DNA of 64,000 nt from Persicaria tinctoria (Eukaryota; Streptophyta; Magnoliopsida; Caryophyllales; Polygonaceae), in contig JBANSL010000012.1 in NCBI GenBank assembly GCA_037127255.1, forward strand, positions 19,168,615 to 19,232,614. The letters run 5' to 3'. The notes beneath the pieces are model-generated. The model was not told the DNA's origin and ran no database searches. It saw only the letters and a list, made by a program, of their open reading frames with translations. Each line of letters begins with the position of its first letter. The stretch's first letter is position 1. Positions 22,770-33,712 of this stretch are shown here, in pieces. The position numbers were made by a program, and so were the translations under genes.

Positions 22770-23867
22770 CCCACTGCAGGTAGGTTTAAACGCTTTGTTA
22801 AGATGCTTCAAGAACTAAATGTTTCAATTCCTTTTACAGAAGATCTTCAGGAGATGCCTGCATATGTCAAGTTCCTCAAAGAGATCCTTAGCAACAAGCG
22901 ATCAATCTCAGAAATCGCCAGCGAATGCAAAAGGATGGATTTCCCTGAGAAGAGACCTGACCCTGGTAAGTTCTCTATTACCGTGGGATTCGAAAAATTT
23001 AACTATGAGGCCTTATGTGATTTAGGAGCAAGTGTAAGAATCATGCCCTTATCGATTTGGCAAAAAGTGAAGATAGGATCCATAGAGCTTGTGGATGCCA
23101 AGCTATACATGGCAAACAATACAACGGGTATCCCTACAGGTATGGTCGATAATGTCCCTGTCCAGGTTGGCAAGTTCTATGTCCCCACTGATTTCCTTAT
23201 TATAGATTGTGCTGAAGATCCTACTAGCCCTATTATTCTTGGTAGACCATTCCTAGCTACTGCAGATGCTAAAATCAACGTAAAGCAGCGATTGCTCACC
23301 TTCACGATAGGCGACGAGATCTTAGATTTCTCTTTTGGCCCTACAAAGGAGGAAGTCCCATGGCTGGAGATGAAGAGCATCAGCAACCACGAGATCAAGG
23401 AAACAACGGAGAAAAACACCAAAAAGCTACTCGACGTCGACAAGGTCTACTCGACGTCGACCAACCAACTCGACTTTGACCAAGCTTACTCGAAGTCGAC
23501 TTCCTCTGTTGAACACCCGACTTGCCAAGAGTCTAAGTATGGGGTCCCAGTACTCGACGTCGACCAGATCTACTCAACGTCGACCAACCCTAAGCCCAAA
23601 GATTTCTATTTTGGGCACGAAAAGGTAAGCCCAGGTATGATTTCAACCCCTTCTCTGTCCATTAATAAATTTAATAAATATTTAAGGGGAGGTAAGGCCC
23701 CGTGGCGAGCTAATCTGCGAAGGATGAGAGCTGGAAAGAAGAAGAAGGAAGGCAAGGAATACTATGCAACCAACAACTTATTAGCTGAGCTTGCATACTA
23801 CCATCAGGACCTAGATGATCCGGGAGAAGGGCCAAGCACAAGGGAGGCCCACATTCACGGTCCTTGA
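22770..23867 (+). pseudogene. Element 2 aspartic protease region
   Basis: The frame is shifted relative to gag. It begins FKRFVKMLQELNVSIPFTED, runs through the linker FLKEILSNKRSI and reaches the protease: FNYEALCDLGASVRIMPLSI, with the catalytic Asp codon at 23019-23021 in the DLGA form usual for Athila, and the flap-side motif ILGRPFLATADAKINV. Such a protease cleaves the gag polyprotein. Downstream the frame stays open to TGA at 23865-23867 but consists largely of TCGANNTCGA-derived peptides (LDVD, YSTST) and a basic tail. No reverse transcriptase follows. Confidence 0.85.
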
Positions 23868-25540
23868 GCACAAACGGAGAAGTCGGCCTAGCGACTCTAA
23901 AATCTAGAGCATGTACATAAGACTTTTGGATTTTAGGACTTTTAAAATTTTAAGGTTTTTTTTTGGTTTTTTTTTTTTGTTTTGAACGCTTCATGTGGAA
24001 GGTCTTGTCTTTGTGAAAACTAACATTTTTAGGTCGAGAAGCATAAAAGGATCGCAAAGAGTGAAAAAAAAAGTCCCTGAAAGTTAGTCGAAATCGACTA
24101 GGCAAAGTCGAGATCGACCAAGAGGAGCCGCCCAGAACTACTCAACATCGAGTAGGCCAACTCGACGTCGACGAGACAGAAGCTTCCTCGACTTCACCAT
24201 TCCACTCGAAGCTGCTAGTTTACTTGACGTCGACCAAGCTCCTCGACGTCGACCAACTTAGTTACTCGACATCCCCTGTTTTGCTTCCTCAGCGCGTTAT
24301 TCAATGAGTTCCTTCCTTTACCCTTGTTTTATATTGATTTTATACGGTGGGGACACTGTATATTTTAAATATGGGGTGGGGGAAGAGCTTAATATTATTT
24401 ATTTATGTTCTTTCTTTTGGTTTTATATGGTGAATTTTGAGTAAATTTTTATGCTTAATTGCTAAACTCAAAGTTCTATGAGACATCTCCCAATGCTTGT
24501 AAATTGTTCAAAGATTAGTTTCATGGAAGTTATTTAGCTCGACGATGCAAAATTGGATTCATTAGAGATATAGCATGAAATTGCCTAGTAAAGGGAAGTC
24601 ACAATGAAGTGCATTATTTCATTGAAAACCATGAAAGGAGGTAAAATTTGATGTTGCTTTTGATATGTTGCATGATAAGAGGATGGAGGACTTTATATTT
24701 CCATATAATGCTCATATTTTGATATCCTTAGCCTTACCTATGCTTATGCATCACAAAAGCCATACTATGCCTTATTTCAATTATTGCTCCACAGGTTCCA
24801 AATATTGCCATTCTTTACCTTATACCCTATCCGGGGATTATGTTGTGAATGATGTTACATTATGGAGAAGTCATATGGTATTTGTGTTGTTATCATTATT
24901 AAAGTTTGGCAGGAATGTTTGAAATATATGGAAAATTTAATGAGTGAGAAAAAAATCCGATCACCTCAGGAGATAAAGGTAGATCGACCCTGCTTACTGA
25001 GATAATAGTTTAGTGAGATGGGACACACATGTGAGGAGTCCAAAGCACTAAGTATTCGGGGCCATTCATGACACCCATGTTTGCGACTCGCGAGAAGGCA
25101 GTGCTGAGGTTAGAGAGGTAAAAGCATACTATTGAAAAAAAAGCATTGAGCGATGAGAGAAAGATGATGATTTTTATGAAGAAGGAATGTGGTATGAAAG
25201 TTTGGAAAGTACTCCATTTCCCCGAATTATTAACACCACATTGCCAAAATTTTCCCACCTTTAGCCTTTTACCTACCTACTCCTTATTGAGCTTAAATTA
25301 AAGTGCTCTTGATTATTGATGCTTTGTCACATGAATTGTTTTGCATAACCCTCATTTTGTGAGTAGATATTGCTTTTATTTCACATGCATGGATCGTGGA
25401 AGAAGTACCTTTTCGATGATGATAATTGATTGCAGGGACATATAAAAATGAATCTATGATGTTGAGAGTTTTGAATTCTTCCCCTGAATGACCATCCAAG
25501 ATATTGCTTGGGGACAAGCAAGCTTAAGTATGGGTTGATT
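23868..25540 (+). other. Element 2 non-coding region up to the 3' LTR
   Basis: No long open frame. TCGANNTCGA motifs cluster at 24088-24252. From about 24480 the sequence is homologous to 33125-33712 and 36019-36533 in element 3. It ends in GGGGACAAGCAAGC and TAAGTATGGGTTGATT, the presumed polypurine tract region. Confidence 0.75.
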
Positions 25541-26459
25541 TGATGTCCACTAAAGTGACCATGTCTTTATATACATTTTAGCTCCTTATTCTATATACTT
25601 TGCATATTTCGAGCAGGGAATATGTTGAATTTATGTAGTATATGCTTATTTACAAGAAATAGAGGTCTACATAAGTTTTGGTTTAATATTACAGAATTTG
25701 AAGCCATTCCGGGATGAAACCAAAAGATGGGTTCCACTCGACTTCGACCAGGTCTTACTCGAAGTCGACTAAAGCTTAAATCAGAACCAAGTCGAGGACA
25801 GAAGACGAAGGCAACTCGACCAGGACTTTACTCGACGTCGACTTACTTACTTGACGTCGACCAAGACCAAGAGGCACACCCGAGCTCGAGGAGGAAGAAG
25901 CTGCTCGAGAAGACAAGGACAAGCCAACTTTACTCGACGTCGACCAAGCCAAAAATCGAGTGAAGACCCAGAATCGAGCCGAGAAGCTGAAGAAGAAAGG
26001 AAGAAGTCGATATCGACTTGACTTAGTCGATATCGAGTTAAAGCTGGTTGATATTCACTCCTGGAAGCCGATATCGAGTTACTGAGCTGAAGCGAAGAAA
26101 TGTTGGTCGATATCGAGTAAGCCTACTCGATATCGAGTTGACCACCAGTGGCCGATTTCGAGCCAGTCCGAGTCTTGTTAAGGTTCTATCCCGAATCCAA
26201 TAGAGATATTTCCGAGAGAAGATTCCCAACACATGAAGATTTAGATATTTTTATCTTTTTTTTTTATCTTTTTATCTATCCTAAGGGTTGAACAATTAAT
26301 TACCCTAGGATTTATCTAGTTTTACTTATTTAAATAGATTTATTTCCAAGTAGAGTTTTATCTTTAGATATTAGATAGATATTCCTTCCTTTATTAGCAA
26401 GGATTGGAAGCCTATAAATAAAGCCTATAGGGCTGGTTTTTATGCATTCAATCTTAAGT

Positions 26460-26540
<81 letters not shown>

Positions 26541-27336
26541 GGCCGAGAGGAGTGAAGGAGCGAAAGCAAGTTGGCTTTGATCGGTTGTAAGCTCTGTTTA
26601 ATTTATTAATGCAAGTTTATTTTCCATCAATGATGTTTGCGATTGCGATGAAGAGCGAGTAGTCCACCCACTTCTAGGGTTGGGGCGAGCCCAGCGATAG
26701 CCAAGCGAGTTTGAGGTAAAGATCCGACCTTTATTGTGTTTTGAGCATCTACTACCTTTTATGTGCTTGATCATTCGATGCGATTTGCATGATTGTCGTT
26801 ATTTATCTTGCCTTATGCATGTTTGGTTGTCGTTGTTGTAAACCCCGATCTTGGAAGTTTTCTTTTGCATAGTTTATTCCGAATTCCGCAAAGATTTGTC
26901 TTTTAAGTTTCTGTTACTGCTCGATTTCGACCAAGTCTGGTCGACGTCGACTACTCATTCTCGATCAAGCAGATCGTTGTTGCTTCTGTCTCTGCAGGTT
27001 ACTCGAGATCGACTAGTTTTACTCGACTATGACCAAAACTTACTCGACATCGAGTTGGCTTACTCGAGATCGATCAAAACTTCAGTGATTTTCGCTTGCT
27101 CGGATTCGACTGTGCTTGACCCCCTGTTGACTAACCTCAGTCGAGTTCGAGTACTTCTGAAGTCGACAACCACTTGTGAGATTCCTTCGCTACCTGAGAT
27201 CCGCTGACCAGCTTCCTCGAGGATCGATCCTGACTTCCCACTGCTATATTGGGAGGAAGTCTTGTAATCATTTGCGTGGGCATAATCCAGTTTGATTTAT
27301 ATTTTTATATTTTGAACTCGATTTCCTCCTACAACA
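25541..27336 (+). repeat. Element 2 3' LTR
   Basis: 1,796 bp. Compared with the 5' LTR it has a longer (GA)n tract (about 26465-26537) and lacks roughly 115 bp after ACCTTTTATGTG (near 26764). Otherwise the two are very similar, and the motif sites are largely shared. Confidence 0.95.
26413..26420 (+). promoter_or_regulatory. TATA box of element 2 3' LTR
   Basis: TATAAATA in the same context as in the 5' LTR. Confidence 0.65.
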
Positions 27337-27341
27337 AGCCT

Positions 27342-29667
27342 TCTGAGCAATTCAAGCCTTCCAGAGGCCTCCGGCAAGGTGATCCGCTGTCACCTTTCTT
27401 GTTCATTCTGACAGCGGAAGTTTTGGCTCGTAATCTTCAGAGGGAATCGGTGGTCTCAAAGGACTTTGGTTTCAGCTGCTCTACGAAAGGTACGAAGATC
27501 CCCTTCCTTGCTTTTGGTGATGATATTATTATTTTCTCTAAAGCTACTCCTTCGGCTTGTATTAAAGATTCTAATATCTTAGAGAACTTTTGTTCCATTT
27601 CTGGTCAAAAAATTAATTTGCATAAATCTAGCTTCCAAGTTTCTGCTAACACCAATGCTACTGCTATTAGTTCTATCTCGGCTACCCTTGGTATTGGTCG
27701 TACTAATGCCTTGGATAAGTATCTTGGTTGCCATATTATTAACGGGAGGGTTAATAAGTCCACCTTCGAGGATGTCGTCCTTAAAATGAAGTGTCAGTTG
27801 ACTAAGTGGAAGGTTAACAGCCTGTCGGCTCAGGGTCGTAAGATCCTTATTAAAGCTAACCAAATCGCTCAACCCTTGTTTCTCATGTAGTCTTTTATGC
27901 TTCCTAAGGCTATTCTAAATGAACTTGATAATGTTTATCGCAAGTTTTTCTGGAACAAAACTGATAAGTTCACTCCCATGATCAGTCGGGACAAGATTTG
28001 TTCGGATATCCAGTCTGGTGGACTCGGTATCTATAAGGCCGAGACTATAAATACCGCTCTTCAGATGAAACTTTTGTGGAAGATTATGGCTCATTCAGAT
28101 AACCTCTTGGTTCGCATTGTTACTAAAAAGTACCTTAAAACTATTCCTCTTCTGGCTTATGAGAGGAAAAATACTTCTTCTTGGCAATGGGCTAAATTGA
28201 TGTCGATCAAGCCTATTTTCTCCAAGGGTCTGCGCTGGAGTGTGGGTGACGGTCGTACTATCAAGTTCTGGACTGATAATTGGATTTCAGATAAACCCCT
28301 TGCTTCCTTTATTCAGTTGCCGGTGGATGAAGCTCAATTGAAGGATACGGTTACTGTTTACATCCTTCCCTCTAATAACTGGAATACTTCTAAATTGCAG
28401 GAAAACCTTGCAAATGTGCTCCAAACTCAGCTCTTGAATCTTATCCAACAAATTTTTCTACCTTCCCATTCTATCCAAGATCGCATGTATTGGGGTCCGA
28501 GTTTAGATGGATGGTTCTCGACGAAGTCTGCTACCAAGCTTGTGCCTAACGACACGGCAACAACAGACTACGTCTGTAAGTGGATTTGGAATCTTAACGT
28601 TCCACATAAAGTTCGTATGTTCCTTTCAAAACTTTCTAGGGATGGTCTACCTACCAAGGAGCGATTGGCTAAATCAAATATCCATGTACCCATGTCTTGT
28701 GTTCTTTGTGATGCCTTCTTAGAGTCTACGGACCACTTTCTTCCTACCTGTAATATTACCAAAGAAGTTTTGAAAGCATTGGGCTTATAGAGTTACAGAT
28801 TGCAAACCACAATTTTCCGGTCTTTAGTGGGACTAAACACTATCTCACGTTGAATTCTTACTACAAATCCGTTGGTCCTAATAAAATGTCACTCTTGACA
28901 TATTGTTGGTGGGCCTTGTGGTACTTCCGAAATCAAATTACGTTTGGTACTCTCGACTCCGTACGGGTAACCGATATTACTGTGTTCATTCATACTTGTC
29001 GGCAAACTTGGCTAGCAGCTTCTTGTTTCGAACCTGATGAGGAATTGGTGGAGCCTTCGAATGGTCTTGTTCCCAGAAAGCCAACGGGGGTTTTTCTAGT
29101 TCAAATTCTGGTCGTCTTAGAGCATGGGAAAAGCCTCCCTCGGGTTGTCACGTACTTAATTTTGATGGGTCCAGGTTATCTTCTGGCGAAGCTTCCTACG
29201 GTTTTGCTATCCGTGATTCGACGGGTAATATCGTATCTATGGGTAATGGCACATGCCCGGGGGTCTCGATCTTGTATGCTGAAACCCTTGGACTTGCCAT
29301 GGGTGTTCGACAAGCATTACAAATTGGATCACAATCCCTACTAGTGGAAGGTGACAACCTTACGGTAGTAAAAACACTCCTAGGTGACTGGAAATGTCCC
29401 TGGAACATTGAGCTTCTACTATCAAATACGAAACTATCTCTCTATGAAATTGCTAATGTTGTTGTTCGTCATATTTTCAGGGAATCTAATACTGTAGCAG
29501 ACCGGATTGTTCGTCTTGGCTACAGTTCCCATGCCGATGGACATTTGGACTCTGATGCAGAACTTACGGTTCTCGTCCGGAAGGAAGCTCTAGGAAGGTG
29601 CCGGGCTGTGCGTCCTCGGTTTCCTGACTAAATTCTTTCCTAGCTTCAAAAAAAAAATAAAAAAATT
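27342..29667 (+). mobile_element. L1 LINE no. 1, third segment: C-terminal reverse transcriptase, zinc-finger and RNase H
   Basis: Reading resumes with SRGLRQGDPLSPFLFILTAE, then the active-site motif as FGDD at 27512-27523 (normally YADD or FADD) and the thumb region. TAG at 27888-27890 interrupts it. A reverse-transcriptase-associated zinc-finger region (WIWNLNVPHKVRMF, CVLCD...ESTDHFL) and an RNase H-like domain (DSTGNIVSMGNG, AETLGLAMGVRQAL, HIFRESNTVADRIVRLGY) follow after further frameshifts. Poly(A) lies at 29649-29667. A working copy would insert by target-primed reverse transcription; this one is inactive. No clear target-site duplication was found. Confidence 0.9.
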
Positions 29668-29816
29668 GCAAAATCTGCAATCTATATGAGAATATATTTC
29701 GAGATTAGGGTATATAGTTTAGAATTTGCCAACATCACATTTGAAAATAATACGAATAATCACTGCATTCCCTACGCCATAATACTATTATAGTTATCGG
29801 CAAGTACTTTTTAGTA
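29668..29816. other. Short unassigned flank
   Basis: AT-rich DNA between the L1 tail and the Stowaway pair; nothing recognised. Confidence 0.5.
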
Positions 29817-30293
29817 CTCCTTCCGTCTTAAAATATATGTCGTTTGTCTTTTTAACACGTTTATTAAGGAGCTAAAAACTATAAAATATTAACTTTTTTT
29901 ATTATTAATTTTTTAAATAATATTATTCTTATTATTTAATAATTATAATATTATGTAAAAAAATAAAATAAAAAAGTTAATATTTTATACTCTTTCCTGG
30001 AAATATAAGATATTGGACTTTTGTGCACGTAGTTTAAAAAACTTAAAACTATATAAAATATTAATGTTTTTAATTAAATTTTTTTACATTATAATACTTA
30101 TTACTAATAAGTAATACAATATACAAAAATTTAATTAAAAAAATCAAGATTTTATATAGTTTTTAGCTCTTTAAACTACGTGTACAAACAAAAGTCAAAT
30201 GCCTTATATTAAAAATTCGGAGGGAGTATAGTTTTAACCTCCTTAAAAAACGCTCAAACAAGTCAAACGACTTATATTTCGAAATGAAGGGAG
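29817..30293. mobile_element. Stowaway-type MITE, outer copy
   Basis: Ends CTCCTTCCGTC and, on the opposite strand at the right, CTCCCTTCATTTCG, with AAATATATGTCGTTTG-like inner terminal repeats. TA flanks both sides (29815-29816 and 30294-30295), as for mariner-type elements. A second copy is inserted within it. Confidence 0.8.
29990..30226. mobile_element. Stowaway-type MITE, inner copy
   Basis: Left end CTCTTTCCTGGAAATATAAG, right end (inverted) CTCCCTCCGAATTTTTAATA. GCACGTAGTTTAAA and its inverted partner extend the terminal repeat. TA at 29988-29989 and 30227-30228. Lies inside the outer copy. Confidence 0.78.
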
Positions 30294-30295
30294 TA

Positions 30296-30526
30296 TAAAA
30301 TATTGATGGGTATAATAATATTTATGTATGTATATACATATATACACACAACCCGATTAAGACCGTGAGAAAAGGTAAATCATGGTTACTCAACCGATAA
30401 TAAGGGACCGAGACAGTCTTAATTATGCACAAAGAACTCTTTAGTTGAGAGGTTGCTTCTAAACTACCGTTGATAAGACTTGATCCTTAGTCCATCCTCC
30501 AAATATCTCCCTATAAGTGAAACCGG
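30296..30526. other. Unassigned AT-rich DNA
   Basis: No feature recognised between the MITE pair and L1 no. 2. Confidence 0.5.
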
Positions 30527-30540
30527 TCGAGCGCACCTTT

Positions 30541-31477
30541 TTTTTTTTTTTTTTTTGAAACGGAAATAATTTGGTCATAGAGCAGAGCTCTATCAGCCAA
30601 GAGCATCCTTGCGGATGAGACTACGCAACAGAGAGTCATCAGGAGTCAAGGAACCGTTTGAAGCAAAAGCGATACGTGATAATCGATCAGCTACCAGATT
30701 TGCCTCACGGAAGACATGACGAATCTCAACAGAACCAAAGAAGCCCAGCGAGACTAGACTGTCTGAGACAATCATTTCAGAGTCTCCAGTAGGCTTCCTC
30801 AAACCTTTTAGACTTTTTATTATTGTTAGGTTGTCCCCTTCAATTGTAAGGTTAGTTATTTTCAGTTCTTTTGCAGCCAGAATACCCTTCTAGAGACCCA
30901 TACTTTCGCAGCCACAAACCGAATTGATTGGTGATGGTCCGTTACCGGTGTAAATTGGAGAACCTACAGAATCCCGAAGAATGAAGCCATAAGTGCCCAA
31001 ACCCACATCGGGAAGAGAACCATCGAAATTGAGTTTATAAGTTCCAGGTGGCGGGGGTTCCCATTTGGTTCTCTTTCTTTTCGATATTGGTCTTGGTTTG
31101 TCAATATGTAAGGATGATGTTTTGTTTTTTGTACAGTAGTCCGGTGAATTCAGATGCGATGTTTTCCAGATAAAAATCTGTTCTCTTACGAAGGATAAGA
31201 TGCTTCTTATGTTTGGGTTTATGTTTTCAAAAAGTGTTTTGTTTCTGAAGTACCAAATACCCCACCAAACAAAGGCCAGCTCTTCAAAACCTTTAGTTCC
31301 AATTGTGTTTTTGATGTCCCGTAGTGTGTTGTTTAAATGTTCGTCTTTATTGAAGCATCCATTAATTTTCCGAAATATAACCGAGTTACTTGCGATCAGG
31401 GTTTCCTTCGAGATAGGACAACTCCAAAGCAAGTGGTTTAGGTCTTCAAAACAAGAGTTACAGTGGAGGCAATTTGA
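30541..31477 (-). mobile_element. L1 LINE no. 2, 5'-truncated 3' end
   Basis: Minus-strand reading gives LAFVWWGIWYFRNKTLFE, then the start of RNase H (PPPGTYKLNFDGSLPD, YGFILRDSVG), a stop near 30890, and HVFREANLVADRLSRIAFAS at the end. The poly(A) tail appears as a T run at 30541-30556. TCGAGCGCACCTTT flanks it (30527-30540 and 31478-31491), a 14 bp duplication that proves insertion by target-primed reverse transcription. It is too short to be active. Confidence 0.92.
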
Positions 31478-31491
31478 TCGAGCGCACCTTT

Positions 31492-31758
31492 AATTTACTA
31501 GTAGTACGTACGGTAGTAGGTTGTCCCTTCTTTTGCTCTTACACTAACTACGGCGGCAAGTCTGCAATCCTTTCAGATATTATCACTCGTAGCGGCCCCC
31601 AATGTATTAAAATTTGCTAAACGGCCCACGCTAACTCGGTAATACTAGACTAGGTAGTAGAGCCGGCAAAATCTAATCTGATTCAAGAAATCCAACCGAC
31701 TCACCTGAATTCAAACTCGACCAAACTCGAAAATTCAGAGTCATCCGTAATCGAAACC
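31492..31758. other. Unassigned flank of a hAT-like MITE
   Basis: No gene. The right part (from ~31690) is rich in CCGA/CTCGAC words that also occur to the right of the MITE. Confidence 0.45.
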
Positions 31759-32316
31759 TAGGGATTATAATGGGTTGGGTTGTGAGTAGATGATCTACTA
31801 CCGTCACCCGATCCACCACCTAGAACCCTTCACCCTACTCGATCCATCACCCACCAAATATTTCACCTACCCCATTCACCCATCACCCACCGGTTGAATA
31901 GGTGGATCGACTGATAATTCAGGTGAAATACACCTCATCAAATTCAACAACAAAAAATATAGAAAAATATACGTCAAACACTATGATGAATAAACAACTA
32001 GCAAATATAGTAAAATTCGGTCAAATACATGTAAAGATCCACACAACTATCAACATTTCCAGCTAGAAGCATGTTTGATATGTTTGTTTAATTAGGATTT
32101 GGGGTATATTGGTAATTTTGTATATATAATGTAATTATATAATATAAGTCAGGTGACGGGTCAGGTGACGGTGGGAAATACCTTCACCTGAATCCGACCC
32201 GACCTATTACCCGTTCACCCATCACCCATTTAATATTGCTTATATCGAATTTTCACCCACTTTTATGGGTCAGGTGAGACGAAAACCGTCGGGTGCGAGT
32301 GATATTACCATCCCTA
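31759..32316. mobile_element. hAT-like MITE with CACCC/ACCCG-rich interior
   Basis: The left end is TAGGGATTATAATGGG and the right end, inverted, TAGGGATGGTAATATC. Candidate 8 bp duplications TCGAAACC (31751-31758) and CCCGAACC (32317-32324) agree at six of eight positions. The interior is low-complexity CACCC/GGGTGA sequence. Confidence 0.55.
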
Positions 32317-32324
32317 CCCGAACC

Positions 32325-33084
32325 AGAGACTGAACCCGGCCCGAATCAAAATAAACCCGAACATAGACAAACTTAACCTAACCCGACTCTCAACCAACCT
32401 GAATACGACAATCATCAATTATGAGCAGTACAACTACAAACACATAAGAACAAATTTACAATACAAAAAAAAAATCTCCCCTAACTCACCTGAGTTACCT
32501 CCATTAGGTGATTTAAACAAGACAATGTTGTTGTCCTCTTTCTCCATGTTTATAGGTGACATTGACTTAGACTTAGAACTATAATTATAATCAAATGGGA
32601 TGAGTGGATCTTGTTGTTATGGACTTTTGAAATCCACAAGATTAAAAACAAATGGTCGAGTCACATTCTTTTCTAGTTTTTGGGTCCAATCCAATACTCT
32701 AATATCTTCTATTCTTCTTAAAAAACTAAAATCAATTATTTTATTTATCATCTCATAAAGAAAAATTACCTAAATCATTTATTTTACTTGAAAAATACTT
32801 AAAAATTAAAATTATTATATTTATTTATAACATCTCCTAAAAATTAAAATTACTTGAATCATTTATTTTACGTAAATTACATCAACCGAATCAAAATACC
32901 CCTAAATATCTAATTATCCAAATGGACCGAATATGATTAGACCCCAAATCCAAACAAATTATATCCACTTTGATTCGAAACCGAAACGAGACTGACCCGT
33001 CTCTTGACTCAAAACCCGAACGAGTCCGACATGCTTTTTTTTTGTACAGTAGGCAAAAGATGGTTATGTTCAAAAGAAATTTAT
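32325..33084. other. Unassigned intergenic or decayed repeat DNA
   Basis: CCCGAA-rich at first, then AT-rich. No open frame of interest. Confidence 0.45.
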
Positions 33085-33712
33085 TTTGTTTCTTTTTATG
33101 CCTAATGATTATGTTCAAAATAAATTTATGAGAGTTTGAGACATCACCCATCTTGCAAGAGTTCAAAGAAAAGAGTCATGGAAGCTAAGACAAAGCTCGA
33201 CGATGTAAGAATGGATTTATTAGAGATATTGCACAAAATTACCTAGTAAAGAGAAGTCTCAATGAGGTGCAGTTTTTTTCTTGAGAAAACCACAAAAGTG
33301 AGGTAAATTTGATGTTGCTTTTGACATATGCCGAATAAGAGGATGAAAGACTTTATATTTTCCATATGAGCTTATTATATATCCTAGCCATACCTATGCT
33401 TATTTCCATCACAAAAGCCATATATAAGCCTTACACATCATTACATTATTTTTTCTCCACATGCTATACACATTGCCCATTTTCTACTTTATTTCCTATC
33501 CGAGGATTATGTTGAGAATGGAAGTCATATTTGGAGTTGTTATATGGTTGTTTGTGCTGTTATTATTATTATTGGAGTTTGGTGGCAGGATGATTGAGAT
33601 TATAGAAAAGTTAATGAGTGAAAGAAAATCCGATCACCTAGGGATACAAAGTGATCGACCCTGCCTGCGTGAGATGTTAGTTCCGCAGGATGGGACATTA
33701 TAGTGAGGAGTC

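Larger units (their letters stand above)
19043..27336 (+). mobile_element. Athila-like gypsy LTR retrotransposon, element 2 (gag-protease only)
   Basis: LTRs at 19043-20930 and 25541-27336 begin TGATGTCCACTAAAGTGACC and end CTCCTACAACA. AGCCT flanks the element (19038-19042 and 27337-27341). Order on the plus strand: 5' LTR, tRNA-Asp-type primer-binding site, gag, protease, long non-coding region, 3' LTR. Reverse transcriptase, RNase H and integrase are absent. Dozens of TCGANNTCGA motifs run through the LTRs and internal part. Confidence 0.94.
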
